From Propionibacteriaceae bacterium (lineage in GTDB: Bacteria > Actinomycetota > Actinomycetes > Propionibacteriales > Propionibacteriaceae): a stretch of DNA of 64,000 nucleotides. Location: NCBI GenBank assembly GCA_017306015.1, contig JAFKJK010000017.1, positions 50,012-114,011 of the forward strand. Reading direction: 5' to 3'. How positions within the stretch are numbered: position 1 is the stretch's first letter; every line of letters begins with the position of its first letter. Below the pieces are notes generated by a model that was given only the letters and a program-made list of their open reading frames with translations, was not told where the DNA came from and did not search any database. Positions 34,301 through 41,313 of the stretch are shown here, piece after piece. Both the position numbers and the translations under genes were made by a program.

Positions 34301-35118
34301 CGGGTGACCGGGACATTCGAGCCCCACATCATCAGGAAGCTCGCGTCCCACCAGTCGCCGGACTCGGGGACGTCGGTCTGGTCGCCGAAGACCTGCGGGC
34401 TGGCCACCGGCAGGTCGGCGTACCAGTCGTAGAAGGACGTCATCGCGCCGCCGATGAGGTGGTTGAATCGCGTCCCGACGGCGTGGGAGACCATCGACAT
34501 GGCCGGGATCGGGGAGAACGACACGCACCGGTCGGGCCCGTAGGTCTTGATCGTGTTGACGTAGGACGCGGCGGCGATCTCGATGGCCTCGTTCCAGGAG
34601 ATCCGGACCAGGCCGCCCTTGCCGCGGGCCTCCTGGTAGCGCTTGCGGGTCTCGGGGTCGGAGGAGATCTCGGCGAAGGCCTTCACCGGGTCGCCGTCGT
34701 TGCGGGCCTTGGCCGCGCGGTAGGCCTCGACGAGCACACCACGTCCGTACGGGTAGCGGACGCGGGTGGGCGAATAGGTGTACCAGCTGAACGCGGCGCC
34801 GCGGGGGCAGCCGCGGGGTTCGTACTCGGGCCGGTCGGGGCCGGTGGTCGGGTAGTCGGTCTGCTGCGACTCCCAGGTGATGATGCCGTCCTTGACGTAC
34901 ACCTTCCACGAGCAGGAGCCGGTGCAGTTGACCCCGTGGGTGGAGCGAACGACCTTGTCATGGCTCCAGCGGTCGCGGTAGAAGACGTCGCCGGCGCGTC
35001 CGCCCTCGCGGAAGACGGCCCGCTGGTCGGCGGTCTCGTCCCACTTGGTGAAGAACCTGCCCAGCTTCAGCAGGGCGGAGGCTGCCGGACCGTCCAGTTG
35101 CGCGCGCTCGGTGGTCAT
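31372..35118 (-). CDS. narG: Respiratory nitrate reductase alpha subunit
   Basis: 1,248 residues, the normal NarG length. Near the N-terminus STHGVNCTGSCSWKVYVKDG holds the His/Cys ligands of the FS0 cluster, with the fourth Cys in EPRGCPRGAAF. The bis-MGD domain follows (DWYADLPVASPQVFGDQTDV and onward). It reduces nitrate to nitrite on the inner face of the membrane. ATG 35118 is chosen since it begins MTTERAQLDG just before conserved sequence; an in-frame start at 35193 would overlap the putative promoter. First gene of narGHJI-narK-narK. Confidence 0.95.
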   Translation of the reverse strand: MTTERAQLDGPAASALLKLGRFFTKWDETADQRAVFREGGRAGDVFYRDRWSHDKVVRSTHGVNCTGSCSWKVYVKDGIITWESQQTDYPTTGPDRPEYEPRGCPRGAAFSWYTYSPTRVRYPYGRGVLVEAYRAAKARNDGDPVKAFAEISSDPETRKRYQEARGKGGLVRISWNEAIEIAAASYVNTIKTYGPDRCVSFSPIPAMSMVSHAVGTRFNHLIGGAMTSFYDWYADLPVASPQVFGDQTDVPESGDWWDASFLMMWGSNVPVTRTPDAHWMAEVRYRGTKVVTVAPDYADNVKFADEWLPAQAGTDAALAMAMGHVMLKEFYVEKQVPFFTDYVSHYTDLPMLVTLVEHPDGHGLTAVKFLTAADLDADTLRKAQRSADDGTVDAAFRTVLWDGRTGHPAIPNGTMGDRYNKEGKGRWNLDLGDLEPSLSLIDVPGAEKTEIALPCFEDPRGEGSIIRRGVPAVRVGEHLVTTVLDLMLAQYGVGRDGLPGQWPTGYDDVTSPYTPAWQAEITSVPAEACIRIARQFAQNSIDSNGRSMIIIGAGICHWYHADVSYRSIMALLMLTGCIGRNGGGWAHYVGQEKVRPMTGWFNMANALDWSRPPRTMIGTGYWYMHTDQWRTDGYSADAITSPLSTGKLNGLHSADAMALSHRLGWMPFYPQFDRNPLDLADEAKAAVDAGEAANVGEWVAAQLKAGSLTTALEDIDAPGNWPRTMVVWRSNLFGSSAKGNEYFLEHLLGTHSNLMPNQHGAEARPKVVKFREEAPRGKLDLLISADFRMTSTTLLSDIVFPAATWYEKYDLSSTDMHPYVHAFTPAIDPPWEAKSDFEFFHLLASGISKLAKGHLDTRSDLVAVPMQHDTPGQIAQPGGHVPDWRGTDVPAVPGRNLPQLMVVERDYTAIADKLTAVGPLADRLGFTVKNITYDVNHSVNLLARLHGVMSSGAAAGRPAIDTDARMAEAILAFSGTTNGELATQGFHNLEAKTGRQLADLSEGQEERRISFRQTQESPQSVITSPEWSGSETGGRRYAAFSINTERLKPWHTLSGRMHFFLDHDWIIDAGEQLPIFRPPLNMSRAYGEPEVGARGEKEITLRYLTVHNKWSIHSEYQDNLFMLSLGRGGPQAWLSVNDAASIGVADNDWIELTNANGVFVARAVVTQKLPDGICYVQHAQERTIDVPKSEATGRRGGIHNSVTRILFKPTHLIGGYAQLAYAFNYLGPTGVQRDIVSTVRRRSQEVTY

Positions 35119-35157
35119 TGCCTCATGCTCGACTACCGAGCGCGCCGTCGCAAGCCT

Positions 35158-35171
35158 TTGATACGAATCTT
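35158..35171. promoter_or_regulatory. Candidate FNR/CRP-type site ahead of narG
   Basis: TTGATACGAATCTT matches 8 of 10 defined bases of the FNR consensus (TTGAT, four bases, ATCAA). Its centre is ~46 bp before the narG start, so an activator at -41.5 would give an almost leaderless transcript. One imperfect match; treat as a candidate only. Confidence 0.35.
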
Positions 35172-35199
35172 TGGGAAATTCACCCCGCGACACTGCGCC

Positions 35200-35271
35200 T
35201 GAACCATCGGGGACAGGTACTTCGGTTCAGCCAGCCGTCCGTGAGCCGTCGGGGACAGGTACCTCGGTTCA
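35200..35271. repeat. REP-like copies upstream of narG (F, F)
   Basis: Copies at 35200-35229 and 35242-35271 (starts TGAGCC, has ACCTCGG), both F. They lie immediately upstream of the narG promoter region. Confidence 0.9.
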
Positions 35272-35283
35272 GCCAGCCGTCCA

Positions 35284-35314
35284 CCTCGTCATCCCGGGCT
35301 CGACCCGGGATCCC
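35284..35314. repeat. CCCGGG-type hairpin element, copy 5
   Basis: CATCCCGGGC and ACCCGGGATCC arms between two REP pairs in the gap between narG and moaD. Intergenic, unlike the copies in narJ. Confidence 0.75.
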
Positions 35315-35405
35315 AGATCCGCCCCACCGGCAAGACCACCGCCGCCGCCTGGGCACCGGGACGCAAACGATCAGGCCCGTCCCGTTCGTTCACCGTGCAT
35401 CGAAG

Positions 35406-35491
35406 TGAACCGAAGTACCTGTCCCCAACGGTTCAGCCCGCAGACACCGACGTGTCGGACGTGAACCGAAGTACCTGTCCCCGACGGTTCA
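35406..35491. repeat. REP-like copies at the moaD 3' end (R, R)
   Basis: Copies at 35406-35435 and 35462-35491, both R. The final TCA (35489-35491) is the moaD stop codon read on the minus strand. Confidence 0.92.
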
Positions 35492-35728
35492 GCCGCCGGC
35501 GAAGGGGGGCAGGACGTCCACGCGGGCGCCGGACGGGATCAGCGTGCCGCCGTCACGGACCGGGCTGCCGTCGACCAGCAGCGAACAGGACGCCAGCACG
35601 CGCGCCAGGCTCTCGCCACCCGCCCCGAGGTGCGCCCGCAACTCATCAGCGGTCAGGTCGCCAGCCTCCAGCCGGACGGTGGTGGTGCCGGCGGCGTCCG
35701 CGGCGCCGGCGTAGTAGGTGATGTCCAT
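35489..35728 (-). CDS. moaD: Molybdopterin synthase small subunit, MoaD/ThiS family
   Basis: 79 residues with the beta-grasp pattern and the C-terminal GG (VDVLPPFAGG) that is adenylated by MoeB and then carries sulfur. The Gly-Gly is the true C-terminus, and the TGA immediately after it is the end of a REP element. One base separates it from the MoaA gene upstream. It works with the MoaE at 40882. Confidence 0.9.
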   Translation of the reverse strand: MDITYYAGAADAAGTTTVRLEAGDLTADELRAHLGAGGESLARVLASCSLLVDGSPVRDGGTLIPSGARVDVLPPFAGG

Positions 35729-35729
35729 G

Positions 35730-36815
35730 TCATCCCCCGATCGAACTCATGCCGCGCTCGGGCTGGTGGAAGCCCTCACTGCCGATGCCATGACCGGCGG
35801 CCTTGGCCCGGTGTGCCCCCCGCCACAGCGCGGCGAGGTCCTCGTCGGACGCGCCGTCCCGCAGCGGCGTCCGCAGGTCGGTCTCGGAGTGTGCGAACAG
35901 GCAGTTGCGCACCTGCCCGTCCGCGGTCAGCCGGGTGCGGTCGCAGGCCGCGCAGAACGGCGCGGTGACGGACGCGATCACGCCCACCCGTCCCGCCGGA
36001 CGGTCGCCGGAGGCCGCCACCAGCCACTCCTCCGCGGGCGCAGAACCCCGTCCCGGCGCCGGGGCGAGGGCGAACGCCGTCCCCAGCAGCGCCAGGATCT
36101 CGGCCGCCGGCACCATCTGCGAACGATCCCAGCCGTGCTTCGGCCCGAGCGGCATCTGCTCGATGAATCGCAGCTGGTAGCCGCGCCGCACGCAGAAGTC
36201 CAGGAGCGGGACGACGTCGCCCTCGTTCACTCCACGCATCACCACCGTGTTCACCTTCACCGGGCGCAGTCCGGCCGCGTCGGCAGCCGCCAGGCCCCGC
36301 AGGACGTCGTCCAGCCGGTCGCGGCGGGCAAGGGCCGCGTAGCGCTCGCGGTCGAGGGAGTCCAGGGAGATGTTCACCCGCTGCAGCCCGGCGGCGGCCA
36401 GCGACTCGATCCGCCGGTCGAGGCCGACGCCGTTCGTGGTCAGCGAGAGTTCGGGCACCCGCCCTTCGTCCGTCCGCAGGGACGCGGCTGCCGCGATGAT
36501 CCGGGCCAGTCCCGGACGCAGCAGCGGCTCGCCACCGGTGAACCGGAGCTTGCGGACGCCGAGCTGCTCGACCGCGACCCTGACCAGCACGCCCACCTCG
36601 TCGTCGGTGAGGATCGTGCGACCCGGCAGCCACGGCAGCCCTTCGGCCGGCATGCAGTAGCTGCAGCGCAGGTTGCACCGGTCGGTGAGCGAGACCCGCA
36701 GGTCACGCGCCGTCCGGCCGTGCCCGTCCTCCAGCCCGGACGCGGAGGCATCCGGCTCGGCGACCGCGGGCAGGTCGGGACGCACGACGCCCAGCGGCAG
36801 GACTGCGGTCGGCAC
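35730..36815 (-). CDS. moaA: GTP 3',8-cyclase MoaA
   Basis: 361 residues. The radical-SAM cluster is CNLRCSYC near residue 55 and the second [4Fe-4S] site is FCAACDRTRLTADGQVRNC; the C-terminus ends GMSSIGG as in MoaA proteins. It makes the cyclic precursor of molybdopterin from GTP, with MoaC. GTG 36815 follows AAGGGAG. The first ~40 residues (GVVRPDLPAVAEPDASAS) are a non-conserved extension. Forms a unit with moaD. Confidence 0.93.
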   Translation of the reverse strand: MPTAVLPLGVVRPDLPAVAEPDASASGLEDGHGRTARDLRVSLTDRCNLRCSYCMPAEGLPWLPGRTILTDDEVGVLVRVAVEQLGVRKLRFTGGEPLLRPGLARIIAAAASLRTDEGRVPELSLTTNGVGLDRRIESLAAAGLQRVNISLDSLDRERYAALARRDRLDDVLRGLAAADAAGLRPVKVNTVVMRGVNEGDVVPLLDFCVRRGYQLRFIEQMPLGPKHGWDRSQMVPAAEILALLGTAFALAPAPGRGSAPAEEWLVAASGDRPAGRVGVIASVTAPFCAACDRTRLTADGQVRNCLFAHSETDLRTPLRDGASDEDLAALWRGAHRAKAAGHGIGSEGFHQPERGMSSIGG

Positions 36816-36894
36816 CTGGCTCCCTTCGGGTCGGTGCCTCCACGGTAACCCGGCGTAGTTACGAGTTTCTAGTGCAAACCTCGGCCCGTGCGGG

Positions 36895-37605
36895 ATGATG
36901 GACGACATGCCCGGCAGGACGGTGAGTGAGCCAAGAACCGAACGCCTCGGCCCGATGCGTGCCGAGGTCCTGCACCACCTGCGCCTGGCGGGCCGTCCAC
37001 TGCCAGTCGCCGAGATCGCGGCCGCGGTCGGCCTGCACCCCAACACCACGCGGTTCCACCTGGACGCTCTCACCGCGTCCGGCCTGGTGACCCGGACGGT
37101 CGAGCAGCGCGACCAGCCCGGCCGGCCGAAGGTGCTCTACGCCTCAGTCATGGCCCACCGCGTCGACCACTACCAGGACCTCGCCGCCGTCATGGTGCGC
37201 CACGTCGTCGGCGACCTGCCCGACCGCGCCGAGCGCATCGAGGCCGCCGGCCGGGCGTGGGGTGAGCAGCTGCGCGCCGAGCACGACCCCACCAGCAGCC
37301 AGCCACCGATCGATCGGCTGGTGGACGTCATGGCCGACCTGGGCTACGAGCCCGACTACGTCGAGTCGCCGGCACCGACGGTCGTGGTGCAGCCCTGCCC
37401 GTTCCTGAGCCTCGTCGGCGACGACCCGGACGTCATCTGCCAGTTGCACCTCGGCCTCGCCCACGGCCTGATGGGACCGGACGCGGACTGGGACGTGGTC
37501 GGGATCGAGCCGTTCGCGACCCCGTCGACCTGCCTGATCCACCTTGCCCGGCACGCTGCAGCCTCCGCCGAGACGACGGCGCACCAGGAGCCGGCGGATG
37601 CGTGA
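36895..37605 (+). CDS. ArsR/SufR-like HTH regulator with a Cys-containing C-terminal domain
   Basis: 236 residues. The N-terminal winged helix is AEIAAAVGLHPNTTRFHLDA. The C-terminal half carries three cysteines in conserved-looking places (VQPCPFLSL, DVICQLHLGLAHG, STCLIHLA), as in SufR-type regulators that bind an iron-sulfur cluster. It overlaps the MoeA gene by eight bases and is divergent from moaA, so it may match cofactor synthesis to oxygen, nitrosative stress or Fe-S status. ATG 36895 is taken; ATG 36907 is also possible. Confidence 0.75.
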   Translation: MMDDMPGRTVSEPRTERLGPMRAEVLHHLRLAGRPLPVAEIAAAVGLHPNTTRFHLDALTASGLVTRTVEQRDQPGRPKVLYASVMAHRVDHYQDLAAVMVRHVVGDLPDRAERIEAAGRAWGEQLRAEHDPTSSQPPIDRLVDVMADLGYEPDYVESPAPTVVVQPCPFLSLVGDDPDVICQLHLGLAHGLMGPDADWDVVGIEPFATPSTCLIHLARHAAASAETTAHQEPADA

Positions 37606-38875
37606 ACTGCTGACGGTCGAGCAGTACCAGGCAGAACTGCTCGAGCTCGTCCGTCCTGACCCACGGGCGGAGCTCGTTGCGGTCGACGCCGCGTCCGGAC
37701 GGGTGCTGGCCGGGGACGTGGTCAGCGGGGTGAGCATCCCGGTGTTCGCGAACTCGGCGATGGACGGTTACGCGGTGCGCTTCACCGATGTGATCGACGT
37801 GCCGGTGACACTGCGCGTGGTCGGCGACGTGCCCGCCGGAAGCGACTCCGACCCGGACGCCGCCCCGGGCGAGTGCGTCCGGATCATGACCGGGGCACCC
37901 CTGCCGAGCTTCGCCGACACCGTCGTCCCGATCGAGGAGACGAAGCGACCCCCCGAGACGGGAGGGAACGGTTCCCGTGCGTCCCAGCGCTGGCCCGAGA
38001 TGGAACCGTCCCCATTTCGTACCGGGTCCGGACTGACGATCACGGTCACCCAGGCGCCCGCCGCGCGCGGCCGGCACGTCCGCCGCGCTGGGGAGGACTT
38101 CGCCACCGGAGCCAGGATCGCGGTCGCCGGGACGACGGTGACACCGGCGACCGCGGGTGAGCTGGCTGCCATCGGGCTGACCTCGGTTCCGGTGCGCCCG
38201 CGTCCGGTTGTCGCCGTCCGCTCGACCGGCGACGAGCTGGTCACCGACGGCTCAGCGCTCGGCCGCGGCCAGATCTACGAATCGAACTCGGTCGTGCTGA
38301 CGGCCGCGCTGAGCAGCTGGGGCGCGGACGTCCGCCGCTCCGGCACCGCCCGCGACGACGCGGACGCGCTGGCCGAATGGCTGGACGCGGTGTCCGCCGA
38401 CCTCGTCGTCCTCACCGGCGGGGCCAGCGTGGGTGCGTTCGACGTGGTCAGGGACGTGCTCGAAGCCGCGGGTGGGACCTTTCGCAGCGTCCGGGTACAG
38501 CCCGGCAAGCCGCAGGGCTGGGCGGTGTGGAACGGTGTCCCGGTGGTGTCGCTGCCGGGAAACCCCTTGTCAGCGGCCCTGAGCTGCGAGCTGTTCGTCC
38601 GGCCGATGCTCGACCGGATGCTCGGACGGCCCGAACGTCCCTGGCTGACCGCTGTCGCCGGAGCCGCCTGGACCTCCCCCGCCGGACGCCGCCAGCTCGT
38701 CCCCGTCCGCCTCTCCTCCGACACCGACGGCCGGCTGGTCGCGGCCCCGTCCCACCGGCGCGGTTCCGCGTCCCACGTGGTCTCGTCGCTGGCTGAGGCG
38801 GACGGGTACTGCGCCGTCGCGGAGGACGTGACGGCGGTGGCCGCCGGCGACCTCGTGCGAGCGAGGTGGCTGTGA
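37598..38875 (+). CDS. moeA: Molybdopterin molybdotransferase MoeA
   Basis: About 425 residues with MoeA landmarks: VFANSAMDGYAVR, ECVRIMTGAPLPSFADTVVP, STGDELV and VVSLPGNPLSAALSCELFVR. It inserts molybdate into adenylated molybdopterin. After ADTVVPIEET the protein carries an extra ~22-25 residues (ETGGNGSRASQRWPEMEPSP) before resuming at GRHVRRAGEDF; the DNA there holds an inverted repeat (37964-37975 with 38002-38012). ATG 37598 follows AGGAG and overlaps the regulator gene. MobA follows with a GTGA overlap. Confidence 0.9.
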   Translation: MRELLTVEQYQAELLELVRPDPRAELVAVDAASGRVLAGDVVSGVSIPVFANSAMDGYAVRFTDVIDVPVTLRVVGDVPAGSDSDPDAAPGECVRIMTGAPLPSFADTVVPIEETKRPPETGGNGSRASQRWPEMEPSPFRTGSGLTITVTQAPAARGRHVRRAGEDFATGARIAVAGTTVTPATAGELAAIGLTSVPVRPRPVVAVRSTGDELVTDGSALGRGQIYESNSVVLTAALSSWGADVRRSGTARDDADALAEWLDAVSADLVVLTGGASVGAFDVVRDVLEAAGGTFRSVRVQPGKPQGWAVWNGVPVVSLPGNPLSAALSCELFVRPMLDRMLGRPERPWLTAVAGAAWTSPAGRRQLVPVRLSSDTDGRLVAAPSHRRGSASHVVSSLAEADGYCAVAEDVTAVAAGDLVRARWL

Positions 38876-39489
38876 GGTTCGACGCCGTCATCCTGGCCGG
38901 CGGACGCGGATCACGGCTCGGCGGGGTGAACAAGCCCGAGCTTGAGGTCGACGGCCGGCGGCTGCTGGACGCCGCGCTCGCCGCCGCGTCCGGAGCCGAG
39001 CGAATCGTGGTGGTGGGCGACGTCGAGGTCGCCGACGGTGTCCTGCGCACCCGCGAGGAGCCCCCGTTCGGCGGCCCGGTGGCGGGCCTTGAGGCGGGAC
39101 TGGCCGCGCTTCGCGAGGCGGCGCAACAGAGAGTGAACCAGCCGCCTGAACACGGGCGGGAAAGTCACTCTCAACCGAGCGCGGCGTGGACGCTCGTCCT
39201 CGCCAGTGACCTGCCGGACGCCGAGGCTGCGGTGGCCGTCCTGCTGGCCGCCGATCCCGGCGATCACGACGGCGCCTGCCTGCTCGACGGGGACGGCCGG
39301 CTGCAATGGCTGCTCGGCTACTACCGAACCTCCGTCCTTGAGGACCGGATCGCCGCTCGGCGGGGTATCACAGCGATGTACCGGTTGCTGGAGCCGCTCA
39401 ATCTGATCGGAATTCCGGGCGCCGCGTCCAGCACAGTCGACCTCGACACTGCCGAAGATGTGGCCGCCTGGCGGAGGAGGAAGCCGTGA
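38872..39489 (+). CDS. mobA: Molybdenum cofactor guanylyltransferase-like protein MobA
   Basis: 205 residues of the NTP-transferase fold: FDAVILAGGRGSRLGGVNKP is the nucleotide-binding loop, and LVLASDLPD carries the metal-binding Asp. It should attach GMP to molybdopterin, needed for NarG. The middle has an insertion (VNQPPEHGRESHSQPS, residues ~86-101) encoded by a hairpin (39129-39172). GTG 38872 forms a GTGA overlap with the MoeA stop; GTG 38866 is also in frame. Confidence 0.85.
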   Translation: MRFDAVILAGGRGSRLGGVNKPELEVDGRRLLDAALAAASGAERIVVVGDVEVADGVLRTREEPPFGGPVAGLEAGLAALREAAQQRVNQPPEHGRESHSQPSAAWTLVLASDLPDAEAAVAVLLAADPGDHDGACLLDGDGRLQWLLGYYRTSVLEDRIAARRGITAMYRLLEPLNLIGIPGAASSTVDLDTAEDVAAWRRRKP

Positions 39490-40274
39490 AGCTCACTGCG
39501 CTCGTCGAACCCGGACCCGCCCTGTCGGCGTCCGACCGGGAACGGTTCGCGCGACACCTGCCGATCCCCGAACTCGGCGAACTCGCCCAGCGCCGGCTGC
39601 GGGCGGCGAAGGTGTGCGTCGTGGGCGCGGGCGGACTGGGCAGCCCGGCGTTGCTGTACCTGGCTGCGGCGGGCGTCGGCACGCTCGGCATCGTGGATTC
39701 CGACTCGGTCGAACTGGTGAACCTGCAGCGGCAGGTGCTGCACGGCACGCCGGGCATCGGCGTCCCGAAAGTCGACAGCGCCGCCGCCCGGCTCCACGAC
39801 CTCGACCCGTCCATCCGCGTCGTGCCCCACGCTGTCCGGCTGACGAGGGAGAACGCCGCCGAGGTGTTCGCCGGCTACGACCTCGTCCTGGACGCGGTCG
39901 ACAACTACCCGACGCGGTACGTGATCTCCGACACCTGCGCCGAGCTGGGCATCCCGGTCGTGTGGGCCGCCGTCCTGGTGACCCGGGCGCAGGTGAGCGT
40001 CTTCTGGAGCCGGCCGCAGACGCCGGACGGCCCCGTCCCCGGCATCACGCTGCGGGACCTGCATCCCGAGCCGCCGGACCCGGACGACTGGGTCACCGCA
40101 GCCCAGGTCGGGGTGCTCGGCGCGATGTGCGGCCAGGTCGGCGCCCTGATGGCCAACGAGGCGGTCAAACTGATCACCGGGGCGGGCGAGCCGTTGTTCG
40201 GCCGGCTGCTGTACCTGGACACCATGTCCGCCCGGACGGCGGAGGTGCCGATCGTGCCGAGGAGGACGGGATGA
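39486..40274 (+). CDS. moeB: MoeB/ThiF-family adenylyltransferase
   Basis: 262 residues. The N-terminal part has RHLPIPELGELAQRRLRAAK and the Rossmann loop GAGGLGSPALLYLAAAGVG; NLQRQVLHG and LDAVDNYPTRYVI follow. It adenylates the MoaD C-terminus. The CxxC pairs that bind zinc in ordinary MoeB are not visible: the region reads GPVPGITLRDLHPEPPDPDD. No rhodanese domain is attached. GTG 39486 overlaps the MobA stop (GTGA), and the stop overlaps MoaC by ATGA. Confidence 0.86.
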   Translation: MKLTALVEPGPALSASDRERFARHLPIPELGELAQRRLRAAKVCVVGAGGLGSPALLYLAAAGVGTLGIVDSDSVELVNLQRQVLHGTPGIGVPKVDSAAARLHDLDPSIRVVPHAVRLTRENAAEVFAGYDLVLDAVDNYPTRYVISDTCAELGIPVVWAAVLVTRAQVSVFWSRPQTPDGPVPGITLRDLHPEPPDPDDWVTAAQVGVLGAMCGQVGALMANEAVKLITGAGEPLFGRLLYLDTMSARTAEVPIVPRRTG

Positions 40275-40744
40275 GCGACGAGCTGACCCACCTGGACGCC
40301 GCCGGGAACGCCCGGATGGTCGACGTCAGCGCGAAGGCGGTGACGGTGCGGGCGGCGACCGCGGCGGCGTTCGTCCGTTGCCCGCACGGTGTCGTGGCGC
40401 TGCTGCGATCGGGCGGCGTCCCCAAGGGAGACGTGCTGGCGGTCGCACGGATCGCCGGCATCGCCGCGGCGAAGCGGACGCCGGAGTTGCTGCCGCTCGC
40501 CCACGTGATCGGGGTCCACGGCACCGAGGTCGCGGTCGAGGTGACCGATGGCGGCGTCGCCATCACCGCCACCGTCCGGACGGCCGACCGCACTGGTGTC
40601 GAGATGGAGGCGCTGACCGCTGCCGCGGTCGCCGGGCTCGCCGTCGTCGACATGGTCAAGGGCATCGACCGGACGGTCGAGCTCGAGCACGTCCGCCTGC
40701 TCGCCAAGGACGGCGGCCGCTCCGGCCCCTGGCGCCGGCCCTGA
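40271..40744 (+). CDS. moaC: Cyclic pyranopterin monophosphate synthase MoaC
   Basis: 157 residues, the normal MoaC length: LTHLDAAGNARMVDVSAKAV at the start, KGDVLAVARIAGIAAAKRTP in the middle, and the active-site stretch VDMVKGIDR, with LLAKDGGRSG at the end. It completes cyclic pyranopterin formation after MoaA. GGAGGAC lies before ATG 40271. Last gene of the plus-strand unit begun at 36895. Confidence 0.93.
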   Translation: MSDELTHLDAAGNARMVDVSAKAVTVRAATAAAFVRCPHGVVALLRSGGVPKGDVLAVARIAGIAAAKRTPELLPLAHVIGVHGTEVAVEVTDGGVAITATVRTADRTGVEMEALTAAAVAGLAVVDMVKGIDRTVELEHVRLLAKDGGRSGPWRRP

Positions 40745-40777
40745 CCGCGCGTCCCTCGTCCCCTGCCCAACGCAGTT

Positions 40778-40837
40778 CGCTCCCGAAAGGGACGTTCGCT
40801 CCCGAATTATCGGGAGCGAACGTCCCTTTCGGGAGCG
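40778..40837. terminator. 28-bp perfect inverted repeat between moaC and moaE
   Basis: The arms 40778-40805 and 40810-40837 are exactly complementary over 28 bp with the loop ATTA. Each arm contains CGCTCCCGA twice. It lies between the ends of two convergent genes and can act as a strong bidirectional terminator. Its perfection suggests a recent origin. Confidence 0.8.
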
Positions 40838-40881
40838 TTTCGGTGGGCGGCGGGAACGTACGGGGGCGCGGCGGCAGCACG

Positions 40882-41313
40882 CTACAGGCCCGACCAGTGG
40901 TAGCCGCCTCTGGCGACGAACTGCTGCTTCCAGACCGGGAGGCCGGCCTTGACCTCCTCGACCACGCGTTCACAGACCTCGAACGCGAGCCGGCGGTGCG
41001 CGGCCGACACCGCGACGACGAACGCCACGTCGCCGACCACCAGTTCCCCGACCCGATGGACGGTGGCGACGGCGCACTCGTTCTGAGCGTCGAGTTCGGC
41101 GAGCACACCGGACGCGATCTCGCCGATCCGTCCCTGCGCCGACGGGTGGGACGTGTAGTGCAGGGCCACCACCTCGCCGTCCGCCTGCGGGTCGTGGTTG
41201 CGGACGACGCCGACGAACAGGCTGACCGCGCCGGCGTCCGGACGCGAGACCAGTGCCAGGAGCTCGGCCGGGTCGACCGGCCGGTCGGAGACGGACGCCT
41301 GGACCACCGGCAT
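40882..41313 (-). CDS. moaE: Molybdopterin synthase large subunit MoaE
   Basis: 143 residues: SLFVGVVRNHDPQADGEVVA and ALHYTSHPSAQ, then VHRVGELVVGD and the active-site region AGLPVWKQQF with WKQ lysine. It joins MoaD-thiocarboxylate to the precursor. ATG 41313 shares one base with the Mog stop (TGATG). Confidence 0.92.
   Translation of the reverse strand: MPVVQASVSDRPVDPAELLALVSRPDAGAVSLFVGVVRNHDPQADGEVVALHYTSHPSAQGRIGEIASGVLAELDAQNECAVATVHRVGELVVGDVAFVVAVSAAHRRLAFEVCERVVEEVKAGLPVWKQQFVARGGYHWSGL

Noticed and set aside
31486..35202. A very long plus-strand open frame opposite narG
   Set aside because: It is antisense to a full-length NarG with all cluster ligands, is Arg/Gly/Val-rich and matches no family. 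It is a by-product of high GC content.
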